Source: Oligoflexia bacterium (GTDB lineage Bacteria > Bdellovibrionota > Bacteriovoracia > Bacteriovoracales > Bacteriovoracaceae). From it: a stretch of DNA of 64,000 nucleotides. Below, in pieces: positions 54,748-63,899 of this stretch (within the stretch, counting starts at the first letter, position 1; each line of letters begins with the position of its first letter). The DNA is taken from positions 19,404 through 83,403 of the forward strand of contig JADFZW010000026.1 of NCBI GenBank assembly GCA_015232355.1. The letters run 5' to 3'. The notes below the pieces were generated by a model that was not told where the DNA came from, made no database searches, and saw nothing but the letters and a program-made list of their open reading frames with translations. Both the position numbers and the translations under genes were made by a program.

Positions 54748-56237
54748 TTTGTAGCTGGGATAATATTCTTATTACGATAAATATTTTTCCAACGATAAAT
54801 ACTCTTTGATAAAATCAAAATTTCCTTATACCCACTATTTTTTAAAACATTGAATGCCGTATCCGGTCCTATTTCACTATCACCATAAATTATTACTGTC
54901 TTCGAACTATCAATCTCACTAATTCTATTTTGTAGTTTATCTAGTGGAATATTAATGGCCGCCAGTAAATGCTCCTCCTTATATCTTGCTTCATCCCGAA
55001 TATCTAAAATCTGAATATTTCTAATCGATTTATTTTCATACATTCTATTTAACATTTCAGCAGTGATATATGGATAGTTACTCAAATAACCATTTATAAA
55101 CTCCTCGGTTATTGCTCCCTCTAAAATCTCTCCAAAAATTCTAAAGACTGGAGTTCCTTCCACTTTATATTTTACGCCCTCTTCAATCTCTCTTCTTAGC
55201 GCCTCTGCAATTTCATTAGACTTCAAACACTCCTCCATCTTTTGCAAATCTATTGATAATAATTTTGAGATATTTATAAAAGTCTCCTCTGATAAAATCT
55301 CCTGGTTATTATAAATTTCATTATGAAATTGCCAATACTTTCCTTGTTTGCCCGCACACTTGGAATAGAAACTGGCCCTACAAGCAAGAGGATGAATTGG
55401 AGCATTCACCGATTTATTACATGACATATCCAAAGGAAAATCTCTTCTAACAAATTTAACCTGCTTTTCAAATTTATGGGCCAAATCCATAACGTTAGCA
55501 TGCGATCTCTTACACCATGGACATTGAAAATCAGTATAAACATAAACGGTAATTTTAGATGGATCATCTCCTAAATATGCTTCCACCTCCTTCACCTTAA
55601 AATTTTCACAACGATTTTCACTCACCAACTCCTTCTCACATTTGCCTGAAAAAAACGAATAAGATATTCCTACATTGAACAAACAAAAAAGAATCAACCC
55701 ACAAATAATTGCAAACATACTTTTTTTATCTTGATAAATTTGAGTGATCAATCCTTTAACCATCATCAACCCTTTTTTAAACGATCCTATCGCCGCCCAA
55801 TTTATATAGCAAACATAGATAAATGAACAAATACATACAGTCCAAAAAAACATGCATACTACACAAAAACTAGATAATAAAAAAAATGAAACTGATGCCA
55901 AATAGATCGAACCCAAAACATAAAAGAAAAAAACAATGCTTAAAATATTTTTCAGATTACGCTTAATCACCTCGTTTTTTCGTCTCGACCAAAAGATAAA
56001 AATTATCAAAAACAGATTTCCCAAAACCCCAAAGAGTGCTACCGGTATTCCAAAAATGTGAGCGTATTTGCTGGCCGCAACGGCATCACAATTAAAAAAT
56101 TCATTAATATTACAAAAGCTCTTAAATTGCGCTCCAGAATAATTTACCATGTAATCAATGTGCAGTAATTTTGCGGCAATCAAAAAACCTAGAATTAAAA
56201 GTATTATTGTAATGTTCAATTCTCTTTTGTTTAACAT
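54744..56237 (-). CDS. VKOR-DsbA-rhodanese fusion, disulfide-bond formation protein
   Basis: A 497-aa protein in three parts. First is a vitamin-K-epoxide-reductase domain with four to five membrane helices, a Cys pair in FCNINEFFNCDAV and the quinone-site CVVC. Second is a DsbA/thioredoxin domain with C239-P-W-C242 and the cis-Pro VEGTPVFRIFG. Third is a C-terminal rhodanese fold (IQILDIRDEARY, AAINIPLDKL) whose active-site Cys is replaced (VIIYGDSEIG). VKOR-DsbA fusions oxidise periplasmic thiols and pass electrons to quinone. The inactive rhodanese is an uncommon addition. I choose the ATG at 56237, with GGGAG upstream. An ATG at 56357 would add 40 hydrophobic residues without a ribosome-binding site. 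Confidence 0.88.
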   Translation of the reverse strand: MLNKRELNITIILLILGFLIAAKLLHIDYMVNYSGAQFKSFCNINEFFNCDAVAASKYAHIFGIPVALFGVLGNLFLIIFIFWSRRKNEVIKRNLKNILSIVFFFYVLGSIYLASVSFFLLSSFCVVCMFFWTVCICSFIYVCYINWAAIGSFKKGLMMVKGLITQIYQDKKSMFAIICGLILFCLFNVGISYSFFSGKCEKELVSENRCENFKVKEVEAYLGDDPSKITVYVYTDFQCPWCKRSHANVMDLAHKFEKQVKFVRRDFPLDMSCNKSVNAPIHPLACRASFYSKCAGKQGKYWQFHNEIYNNQEILSEETFINISKLLSIDLQKMEECLKSNEIAEALRREIEEGVKYKVEGTPVFRIFGEILEGAITEEFINGYLSNYPYITAEMLNRMYENKSIRNIQILDIRDEARYKEEHLLAAINIPLDKLQNRISEIDSSKTVIIYGDSEIGPDTAFNVLKNSGYKEILILSKSIYRWKNIYRNKNIIPATK

Positions 56238-56533
56238 GTTACTCCCAAATATATTAGCTAAGCATTTCAGTCTGGTATTAAAAAAAATTACAAATATAAA
56301 ATAAAAAAACACATCCAATATAAACAATATAGCAGACGACACAAAAACACTATCCATCTAACATTTTTTGCTACTTCTTCATCTGCTAATCATCCATTTA
56401 TTAATTTTTATTAATTAAGTCAGTAATTTATTGGTTGACATCCAAAACATGTTTTTATAACCTTCATTCTATTGTTTCTGACTCGCTATTTTTCCTCTTA
56501 AATCAGATGATTTTTATCATCTAAAATAATTGA

Positions 56534-56609
56534 GGGCGTTTAGCTCAGCTGGGAGAGCGCTACCCTTACAAGGTAGATGTCGGGGGTTCGATCCCCTCAA
56601 CGCCCACCA
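56534..56609 (+). tRNA. tRNA-Val (anticodon TAC)
   Basis: A complete 76-nt cloverleaf. The acceptor GGGCGTT pairs with AACGCCC. The D arm is GCTC/GAGC, and the anticodon arm CTACC-CTTACAA-GGTAG carries anticodon TAC. The T arm is GGGGG/CCCTC around TTCGATC, with one mismatch. The discriminator A is followed by an encoded CCA. A T-run follows at 56612. It is on the plus strand between minus-strand genes. Confidence 0.97.
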
Positions 56610-56909
56610 ATTTTTTTCCTTTGTCAAATCCAATAGGACATCGAACGGTTTTTCATAAAAATATTCAATACTTCCACCCTTTAAACTCAAATCCCCATAT
56701 AGTTGCATTAGACGCATTTTTATTTTTCATTCTCCACCATCTCACCTATTTTAAACCCCATTATTTTTTTTCAAATCTAGTCGTCTCTGTCCAATTTTAT
56801 AAAAACAATCTATTTTTCATAGGTGAGCTATGTCCAAAATCATACCAAAATCCTCCTTACAACCTTTTTTCTCTCGGGAATCATAAGGTCATCAACCCAT
56901 AGAGGTTTT
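56610..56909. other. Gene-free stretch between tRNA-Val and the transposase remnant
   Basis: About 300 nt, AT-rich, with no open frame I trust. The T-run just after the tRNA (TTTTTTTCC) may end its transcript. The right end, near 56913-56935, is locally GC-richer (CTCTGCCTGCGGGCG) and could be the scar of a truncated insertion sequence. I found no second copy of the tRNA 3' end in the window. Confidence 0.4.
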
Positions 56910-57971
56910 TTAAGGCACACCTCTGCCTGCGGGCGAATTAGTCAAGCTGGTTTCAAATATTTTGTCATAACTGTAGTTTGCTAACAATTTTTTACAGGGA
57001 AAATGTTTTATGTCTAACCCATTTTTCTCCTCTCGAATAAAATTCTCTCCATTCGATCTACCTCTGTAAAATTCTAAAATCTCTCCCTCGTTTTTTTCAT
57101 GCTGAAATATATTTGTCACCAAAGCGTAGTAATAATAATTATCAATCAGATTTTCTTCCGCTATTTGAAAACAGGTATCTTCTTTTTTCACTCAAATAAA
57201 TATCACTTTCAAATACTTTAATCCTTCTGCCAAACCTTTCAGCGGATATAGTGCTATTCCCATCTCACAACTCTTAGCACCTAAAAACTCTATCTTCTTT
57301 TTTTTCCACTTTATTATTTTTTCATTCTTTTCCAAAATTGATTTATAAACATTTGCTTTCAATGCTATTACAAATTTTACAGTGGCATTTATGAGTTCAT
57401 TATAGATGTTAAGGTTACTGAAAGCACTATCTGCTCTAAAATATTTTTTAAAACCTATAGATACATGTTTAAATATTTTTCTTATCATCAATTCAGCACC
57501 TACGCTGGAGTAAGTACTACCTCCTCTTAGTTCAAAATCATAATGAAATCCATATTGGTCATAACAATTAAGACTATCTAAGCACCACATATTTTTATAA
57601 TTCCACTCAATGGCCTCAAATTTTTTCCCATAATGTTCATGAGGAGTGCTATCCATCATTACTATTATTTCTTTATCCTTAGGGAAAAGACTTTCTCTCA
57701 TTCCAATAACTATTTTTATTCGCTCTTCTTTTAATTCCTCTAACTCCATTTTTTTAAAACTTCGTAAAAAATCTCCTCCAGTTATTGCTGCCATTCCTCC
57801 GCCTGTAATTTCTGCAAACAATGGGTCTTCTCTCATATCTTCAATATCATCTAAGCAATCAGCTCCATATATTAACGAATATAAGAGAATTAAAAATTTA
57901 TTTATTGAACTAATGCCTCGGTTTCTTTTCTTTGTTGGCAGGTATGATGAAAGTTTCTCCGCTATCTGCAA
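56910..57971 (-). pseudogene. Broken IS1380-type DDE transposase
   Basis: Two minus-strand open stretches in the same frame, split by one TGA (57192-57194), together form about 350 residues of an IS1380-like transposase (IS4-related DDE group). The family features are LLYSLIYGADCLDDIEDMRE, VMMDSTPHEHYG (first Asp), YFRADSAFSN (second Asp) and EFYRGRSNGENFIREEKNGL (Glu region). The N terminus is short: the frame is closed by a TAA at 57993-57995 just upstream. The C terminus stops after LLANYSYDKIFET, missing the usual last 100 or so residues. No terminal inverted repeats were found. Non-functional relic. Confidence 0.85.
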
Positions 57972-58128
57972 TTTTTCTATTATATAGAAATATTATCTCT
58001 AATTATAGTATTTGATCTAATTGTTAATTCTTCGGATGATTATTCTAAACAAAATTTGTCTAAATCATTAAATAGAGAAAAAATAATTACCAACAATAAA
58101 ATTTTAAAACAGCACTAATATGGTAAAT

Positions 58129-58171
58129 AATAAATCGGGGTCTAGTCCTCCTATTTCGACCCCGATTTATT
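58129..58171. terminator. Strong hairpin downstream of the hsp20 operon
   Basis: Perfect 14-bp arms (58129-58142 and 58158-58171, core AAATCGGGGTC/GACCCCGATTT) with a 15-nt loop. A short T-run follows on the plus strand, and an AT-rich tract on the minus strand. It lies about 95 nt after the last hsp20 stop and before the transposase relic. It is most likely the terminator of the heat-shock operon, possibly bidirectional. Confidence 0.72.
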
Positions 58172-58265
58172 TTTATGAGTGCTATTGTAAAGAGGATTTT
58201 CAAATGGCAATTATATTTTTACATCTATCAATTGCCATTTACCAGCGAATAAATTTTTATCTGAT

Positions 58266-58661
58266 TTAACGTACAGCTATTTGTTTTGGTTTTAATTTTT
58301 CGATTTTGGGTAATGTAAGTTTAAGAACGCCATTATTTACTGAGGCATCAATTTTATCTCTTTCTACCATTTCACCTATTCTAAATTCTCGATAAAAATG
58401 ACCTATATTATATTCACTATAAAGAGGATTTAGCTTATCGTAATCTTGTGGTCTCATTTTAGCTTCAATACTTAGCACACTATTTTCCAGTTGTATTTTA
58501 ACATCATTTTTATTCACTCCTGGAATATCAACTTCCAATATGATTTCTTTATCGTTTTCATAAATATCGGTATCTGGAACATATACTTTACATGAATAAG
58601 TCTTTTCACTTGTTGTCTCTAATTCTTTTTTATCTTTTACTTCTAATTCATTTGCAGTCAT
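58266..58661 (-). CDS. Small heat-shock protein Hsp20 (second of a tandem pair)
   Basis: A 131-aa alpha-crystallin-type chaperone that binds unfolding proteins. The crystallin domain includes EIILEVDIPGVNKNDVKIQL, SVLSIEAKM and NNGVLKLTLPK, and the C-terminal anchoring motif is IAV (QIAVR). It has a longer, charged N-terminal arm than its neighbour and lacks the usual hydrophobic arm. GTAAGGAG precedes the ATG. It is 24 nt after the first hsp20 gene. Confidence 0.93.
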   Translation of the reverse strand: MTANELEVKDKKELETTSEKTYSCKVYVPDTDIYENDKEIILEVDIPGVNKNDVKIQLENSVLSIEAKMRPQDYDKLNPLYSEYNIGHFYREFRIGEMVERDKIDASVNNGVLKLTLPKIEKLKPKQIAVR

Positions 58662-58685
58662 ATATTTCTCCTTACTTTTTAAAAT

Positions 58686-59093
58686 TTATTTAATTGCTAT
58701 AGAACGAACTTTTGCACTTTCAGCTTTTTCCATTTCAATGGTAAGAATACCATCCAATAGTGTTGCTGAAATTTTTTCGGTATCCACTCGATAAGGTAAT
58801 CCAAATTGTCTACTAAATGTTCCAAAAAGTCGCTCTCTCCTATGGTAATTTCTATCTTCTGTCTCACTTTCTTTTTTTGTTCCGGAAAGAAGTAAGGAAT
58901 TTTCTTTTACTTCTATTTTTAAATCCTTTTTCTCAAAACCGGGTAATTCTGTTTTTAAAATTAAAGTGTCATTTTTCTCAAATAAATTCATTGAAGGAAA
59001 TGATCTTCGAGAAAATGTAGTACCAGGGAATAACTCTCTGTTAAAAAGTTCATCTAAGTGCTTTTGTAAATTTAAAAAATTTTCTAATAACAT
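58686..59093 (-). CDS. Small heat-shock protein Hsp20 (first of a tandem pair)
   Basis: A 135-aa alpha-crystallin-type chaperone. The N-terminal arm has LLENFLNLQKHLDELF, the crystallin domain has TLILKTELPGFEKKDLKIEV and DGILTIEMEK, and the C-terminal motif is IAI (SIAIK). Diverged tandem pairs of this kind usually form mixed or specialised oligomers. It has a strong AGGAGG ribosome-binding site. TTGACT and TATAAT occur upstream but only 14 nt apart, so the promoter is uncertain. No CIRCE element was seen. Confidence 0.94.
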   Translation of the reverse strand: MLLENFLNLQKHLDELFNRELFPGTTFSRRSFPSMNLFEKNDTLILKTELPGFEKKDLKIEVKENSLLLSGTKKESETEDRNYHRRERLFGTFSRQFGLPYRVDTEKISATLLDGILTIEMEKAESAKVRSIAIK

Positions 59094-59191
59094 AATTACA
59101 ACCTCCTACTATATAATATTCAAAACGGTGTTTTTGAAAAATTATAAATGCTTTACATAAAGTCAATATCCAAAAAAAATCAGCAAAGATT

Positions 59192-59527
59192 TTAGGCCGC
59201 AACCATTTCATGTACTGGATGTACTCTGCTGACAATTATCGAACGCAAATCTTCATCTAATTCATTTAATTCGCCTTTTACCATAACATTCTTATTTATG
59301 TATTTTGTAAATTTTTTCAAACTACCATTATTTGCAATTATAATATCTTCACCATCTGGAGTGTATAAACTAAGTAGAGTTGGCCTATTATTAGAATCCC
59401 AACTTATAGGATTAACAACTCCTTTTATTTTTTTAAAATTTAAACTTTCACTATTCTCCAACTTTTTTACTGTATTTTTAATTTTAGGTTCACTTATTAT
59501 TGAAGAATTAAAATCAAATGCTTTCAT
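59192..59527 (-). CDS. Small soluble protein, unknown function, OB-fold-like
   Basis: A 111-aa protein whose middle and end read like a beta-barrel (KKIKGVVNPISWDSN, LLSLYTPDGEDIIIAN, KNVMVKGELNELDED), compatible with an OB fold. This is a guess from pattern only. It is upstream of the hsp20 pair, same strand, 98 nt away, with a very good AGGAGG ribosome-binding site. TTGACA in the upstream region may be a -35. A stress-linked role is inferred from the neighbours. Confidence 0.55.
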   Translation of the reverse strand: MKAFDFNSSIISEPKIKNTVKKLENSESLNFKKIKGVVNPISWDSNNRPTLLSLYTPDGEDIIIANNGSLKKFTKYINKNVMVKGELNELDEDLRSIIVSRVHPVHEMVAA

Positions 59528-59750
59528 CTTTTATTCCTCCTAAATAAGTATTTATGTTTAATAAAATTTTTACTCCATTCACTTGAAAAATATTTTCACA
59601 AAAAAAAATGTCAATATTTGATTTAAAAAAATTCAATAAAAATTTTTTAGGAATGTATCTATTGACAATAAAATTTACAAAATCAAATTCCTAGAGGTAG
59701 GGGATATATATTAAAAAATGACTTTTTAATTAAGAAAAATGGAGGTATCT

Positions 59751-60222
59751 ATGCTTCGCAATTCTTCTGAATTTATAGTATTTATGTCAATTATTTTTCT
59801 TGGCACTTTTCACAATGTATTTGCAAGTAGCGATTTGAACAATCAGAAAATAGCTGAATCAGGCGGTAAGTTATTCTTAAATACTGAAAAAATTTATATT
59901 CCTTCTGAATACAAGAGTGGTGATGGCGTAGAATTAGTTTTAACAGGATATTTACCAAACTTATGTTATGAAAGATATCAGTTCAGAGTTTGAAATAACA
60001 CCAGATACACATACCATAAAAATTAAATTATGGTCAAACACTGCAAATGTCAGTTACAGCAAAAATGTTTTTTGCGCACAAATCATAAGACCATATATTC
60101 ATAAAATAAATTTAGGTCAAATAGAAAAAGGTTCTTATAACATAGAAATTAACAAAGATACCAACTCTGCCGTAGAAAAAAAGTTATTTATCGATGATAA
60201 TCAAATTACTATTTCACTTTAA
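59751..60222 (+). pseudogene. Exported protein gene broken by a +1 frameshift
   Basis: Two overlapping plus-strand frames belong together. The first starts at the ATG 59751 (GGAGG five nt upstream) with a signal peptide (RNSSEFIVFMSIIFLGTF) and runs through IYIPSEY and VELVLTGYLPNLCYE. It then ends at a TGA at 59991-59993. The second, one base out of phase, continues DISSEFEITPD, then FCAQIIRPYIHKINLGQIEK, GSYNIEIN to 60222. Dropping one A of the GAAAG at about 59969-59973 gives a single, sensible 156-aa product. GYLPNLCY and the later FCAQII-xPY-LGQIEKGSYNIEIN pattern look like one small exported-protein family. It may be a real mutation, a sequencing slip or programmed shifting. Confidence 0.68.
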
Positions 60223-61141
60223 AACATCTTGTATTTTTAAACTTATAATTCATTGTTGTATTTATTTATATATTTTATCTTGTCAGTTTATTAGTGAATG
60301 TACTGAGTGAAGACAATCCTTTCGCTAATTTTATTGTCAAATCTTTTTCTAATGCTTGATAAAATTTTAATAAAGATACTCCAATTAAATATATCATACA
60401 AAATTTAAATAGATCTTGGGAAATTTAAATTAACAAACAATGAACATTATTTCATCTTATGTTTTGTACTTATTCATAAAGAAAATGTTAAAATCAATAA
60501 TAATTATTCATTATATATTTTTTCGAAAGTAAAGATCATCGCTGCAAAAATTAACATATGAAGTTCTGATGAAGAACTATAAATAGTAGTAAAAAAACTA
60601 CTCTTTTAGGCATAAGAATTTTATATAAATTTTGTTAAGAATCTATATTTGGATTCTTAAATATTACTTGGATTGAACTTATATTTAGATATCTTACCAA
60701 GGATAAAACCCTTAGCAAAGTTAATCTAAAATATGCTCCCCCCGTAATACTGGAGCTACATTCTCAGTGATGAGATTCGATAAAACACGAAAAAAATCTG
60801 TACATACGTGTTCAGTTCCAAGGATAAGAAAAATAGAACAACGTGTACTTTATTTAAGTAAAATGCGGAAACACCAATTTCAAGGCCACTAAAGGAGATA
60901 GGAGTAATTGGTATCATGATTTTTTTCATGTGAATAAATGATTCAATTGAGGATGCAAGCAGTGATGATGTTCACATTTAGGTAAATACAAACCTTTCAT
61001 TTAATAAAATAAGGAGAAGTTCATTGTGTTTTATCGCAAAACTAGTATAGGTAAATGTGAGTCTTAATTGGATGGTTTTTTATTATTCAGCAAGGAGGAC
61101 TGTATTTATCTACATTATATTTTATGGAGTGAAATTTACTC
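60223..61141. other. 0.9-kb stretch with no gene recognised
   Basis: Neither strand carries a convincing gene. The longest open stretch I followed runs about 60721-60890 on the plus strand. It is basic, ends at a TAA after QFQGH, lacks a good start and matches nothing I know. A short frame after AAGGAGAAG (GTG at 61025, 13 codons) could be a leader. AAGGAGGA at about 61092 and GGAGTG at 61125 precede the kinase gene. Probably a decayed gene plus the kinase promoter. Confidence 0.4.
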
Positions 61142-63727
61142 ATGAACATAAAAAATAAATTTGGTAAAAAAAACAAATTGATTTATTTTTACGTCCTCGC
61201 GATTGTTTGTTCGATTATAGCTATATGGGTTCAGCATTTTTTACAAAGCGAGATAAACAAGAATCTGCCTCCGTTTCTACTTAGTTATCCGATGCTTTTT
61301 TTAGTTGCTTGGATCGGTGGTTTAGGACCAGCTTTATTGGCCACAGCTATTACTGGTTTTGGTGTAAAGTATTTTATTTTCCCTCATGAATTATCTCTTA
61401 CTAGTCCAGAAAATCAATTGATTTTTTTTGTATTTGCAACCATGGGAATACTTTTTAGTACGATTGTTCCTGGAATTCAGAAGATGAGAATACAGCAAAA
61501 ATTGTTTGTTAGCTTAGATAGACTGCATCGATTTGAATTAATGGTTCAGCATGCTCGTAATGCGATTTTTATAATCCGTTGTGAGGATGGACGTATACTC
61601 GAATGTAATAATGCCGCTATTGAATTGTATGGATATCAACGAAATGAGTTTCTAAATATGACAGTAAAAGACTTATTAATGGATAAATCACAAATAACAA
61701 CATTTTATGGTGATATTGAGTATGGTAACACACCTAGGGAGGTATTGCATGAACGTAAAGACGGAAGCGTCTTTACGGTGGAGGAGAGCTGCAAACATTC
61801 GACCCTTATTGAAGGTGTTGAGATTATAGTTAGCGTAGCTCAGGATATCACTGAACGTAAAAGGATCGAAGAAATTTCCAACCAATCAAAAAAGAGTCTA
61901 TTATTTCATCTTGAGAATTTACCTATAGCCATTATTGAATGGGATAACCGGTTAGTTATTAGTGGTTGGAAAGGTGCTGCTGAAAAGATATTTGGATGGA
62001 GTGCTTCGGAAGTAGTTGGAAAAAAAATTCATGATTCACCTTTTATTTATGACCAAGACATATCAAAAGTAAATGAAGTCATTGCAAAACTCACCTCTTT
62101 TGGGAGTACTGGTGTCGTAGGCCGAATCAGAAATCTAACAAAAAACGGTCAGATAATTTATTGTATTTGGCGCAATTCTGTACTTACTGATGACTTTGGA
62201 AAGATGGTCTCTGTAATGTCAATAATCGAAAATATTAGCGAGCAAGTTAAGATAGAAGATGCCTTACGTGATAGTGAGGAACGCCTGAGCTTGGCCCTAG
62301 ATATCGCTGAACTTGGAACATGGACATTTGATGTAGATTCAAAAAAGGCATGGCGTTCATTACGTCACGGACAGATTTTTGGTTATACTCCACCTCTTCC
62401 TGATTGGTCTTTTGGAATGTTCCTTGATCACGTTATGGTGGAAGACCGCTTTCGTATAAAGGAATTAACAACTCAATCCATAGAAAATATGAAGGCATTT
62501 AGATTTGAATGCCGTATTCAAAGAGTTGATGGTGTTATTCGATGGATTGAGGTTATGGCAAGGCCACAAATCATAGGAAAAAAAGTGTTAACAATAGTGG
62601 GGGTGGTTAGAGATATTACAGAGATCAAAGAATCTGACGAAATAATTCGTAGAAGCGAACGACTCTATCGTGCTATTGGAGAAACTCTTGATTACGGAAT
62701 TTGGATATGTGATGCAAAAGCACGCAATACCTATGCAAGCGATTCCTTTCTTAAACTTCTTGGTATTACTCAGGAACAATGTTCCGAGTTTGGATGGGGT
62801 AATACTCTTCATCCTGATTATGCATCTGAGACGATGATTGCATGGAAAGAGTGTGCTAGCAGCGGAAAATTTTGGGAGAGAGAGCATCTTTTTAGAGGCG
62901 TTGATGGAAAATGGCATCCAATTTTAGCTCGTGGAATTCCAATTTGTAACCAAAATGGTGAAATCATCGAATGGGTAGGTATCAATTTAGATATCAGCAA
63001 AATAAAACAAACTGAGCAACAACTTCGCGATGCCATCGCTGCACGAGATGAATTCCTATCGATTGCTTCTCACGAATTAAAAAATCCTCTATCAATATTA
63101 ACGTTGCAAATAGAATTAATGACCCAATTACTCCGTAATGTGCCTTTGGAAACAGATCGTTTGTTATCATTGTGTTCAGATGGAGAGGAAAGTATTATAA
63201 AACTGAACAAATTGATAAATGAGTTATTGGATGTCACTCGTATCCGTTCTGGTCAATTAAGCATTAATAGACAGCTGGTAAATCTGCAAACTTTGGCCGA
63301 AGAGGCAGTAAAGGCAATGTCTGAAGATGCTGGTAAAACAGGTAGTATAATTACTATTAAGAATCAAAATTCTGGGCCACCCATTTGTGGCAAATGGGAT
63401 CTTTTACGTCTAAATCAAGTATTTGTTAATTTGCTTTCGAACGCTATTAAATATGGTAAGGGTAAGCCAATTGAGGTCATTATTTCCTATAACGAAAAAA
63501 ACCATCACGCGATATTTATAGTACGAGATAATGGAGTAGGTATTTCTGAGGAATTTCAGGAAAGAATATTTCAACGATTCGAGAGAGGAGTTTCAGCTGA
63601 TTTATTTGATGGACTAGGTCTTGGTCTTTATATTGTACATAAAATTATTGAGGGCCATAATGGTGTTATTCGAGTAAAAAGTGAGATCGATAAGGGAAGT
63701 GAATTTATTGTTGAGTTGCCATTGTGA
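61142..63727 (+). CDS. Membrane-anchored multi-PAS sensor histidine kinase
   Basis: An 861-aa kinase. The N-terminal domain of about four membrane helices (residues 12-115, GGLGPALLATAITGFG) is of the KdpD-like DUF4118 type. Four PAS/PAC domains follow (roughly 125-245, 255-375, 380-500, 510-630; each ends in a D-I-T-E or similar linker). A complete kinase core comes last: H644 in SIASHELKNPLSI, N box NLLSNAIKYG, DNGVGISEEF, and GLGLGLYIVHKI. No receiver or regulator gene is next to it. It lies beyond the tRNA-Val accessory stretch, with GGAG upstream of the ATG. Signal unknown. Confidence 0.93.
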   Translation: MNIKNKFGKKNKLIYFYVLAIVCSIIAIWVQHFLQSEINKNLPPFLLSYPMLFLVAWIGGLGPALLATAITGFGVKYFIFPHELSLTSPENQLIFFVFATMGILFSTIVPGIQKMRIQQKLFVSLDRLHRFELMVQHARNAIFIIRCEDGRILECNNAAIELYGYQRNEFLNMTVKDLLMDKSQITTFYGDIEYGNTPREVLHERKDGSVFTVEESCKHSTLIEGVEIIVSVAQDITERKRIEEISNQSKKSLLFHLENLPIAIIEWDNRLVISGWKGAAEKIFGWSASEVVGKKIHDSPFIYDQDISKVNEVIAKLTSFGSTGVVGRIRNLTKNGQIIYCIWRNSVLTDDFGKMVSVMSIIENISEQVKIEDALRDSEERLSLALDIAELGTWTFDVDSKKAWRSLRHGQIFGYTPPLPDWSFGMFLDHVMVEDRFRIKELTTQSIENMKAFRFECRIQRVDGVIRWIEVMARPQIIGKKVLTIVGVVRDITEIKESDEIIRRSERLYRAIGETLDYGIWICDAKARNTYASDSFLKLLGITQEQCSEFGWGNTLHPDYASETMIAWKECASSGKFWEREHLFRGVDGKWHPILARGIPICNQNGEIIEWVGINLDISKIKQTEQQLRDAIAARDEFLSIASHELKNPLSILTLQIELMTQLLRNVPLETDRLLSLCSDGEESIIKLNKLINELLDVTRIRSGQLSINRQLVNLQTLAEEAVKAMSEDAGKTGSIITIKNQNSGPPICGKWDLLRLNQVFVNLLSNAIKYGKGKPIEVIISYNEKNHHAIFIVRDNGVGISEEFQERIFQRFERGVSADLFDGLGLGLYIVHKIIEGHNGVIRVKSEIDKGSEFIVELPL

Positions 63728-63731
63728 AGAC

Positions 63732-63899
63732 TTACAAATAATTTCCATTTAATGAGATAGATGCTCTGGTAAAATTATCCGGATGTTTTGAGATGATTGA
63801 TTTAATAGGATCTTTAAAACCGGGAGTCCCTTTTTCAAACGAAAAATCTTCTTGGAGAATGATACCTATTTTGGGTAGTGGAATATTTTTTCTGTCTGG
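63732..63899 (-). pseudogene. Possible coding remnant at the right edge
   Basis: A 55-codon minus-strand frame between two stops, convergent with the kinase gene. It reads like real protein (LPKIGIILQEDFSFEKGTPG, KDPIKSIISKHPD) and ends in TAA at 63732-63734. It has no start codon with a ribosome-binding site, and a stop (63900-63902) closes it upstream. Another frame upstream also looks coding, so this may be the 3' end of a frameshifted gene extending past the window. Not recognised. Confidence 0.35.

Noticed and set aside
56517..56717. Minus-strand frame of 66 codons across tRNA-Val
   Set aside because: It is the antisense of the tRNA. The translated piece (RGSNPRHLPCKGSALPAELN) is the typical false protein produced opposite tRNA genes.
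56621..56902. Plus-strand 93-codon frame next to the tRNA
   Set aside because: No ribosome-binding site, no recognisable protein pattern, and it lies in a low-information AT-rich stretch.
61142..63727. Foreign origin of the PAS histidine kinase from base composition
   Set aside because: Its codon choice looks slightly different, but it has the same high GGCC frequency as the rest of the window. By eye I cannot support transfer for this gene alone.
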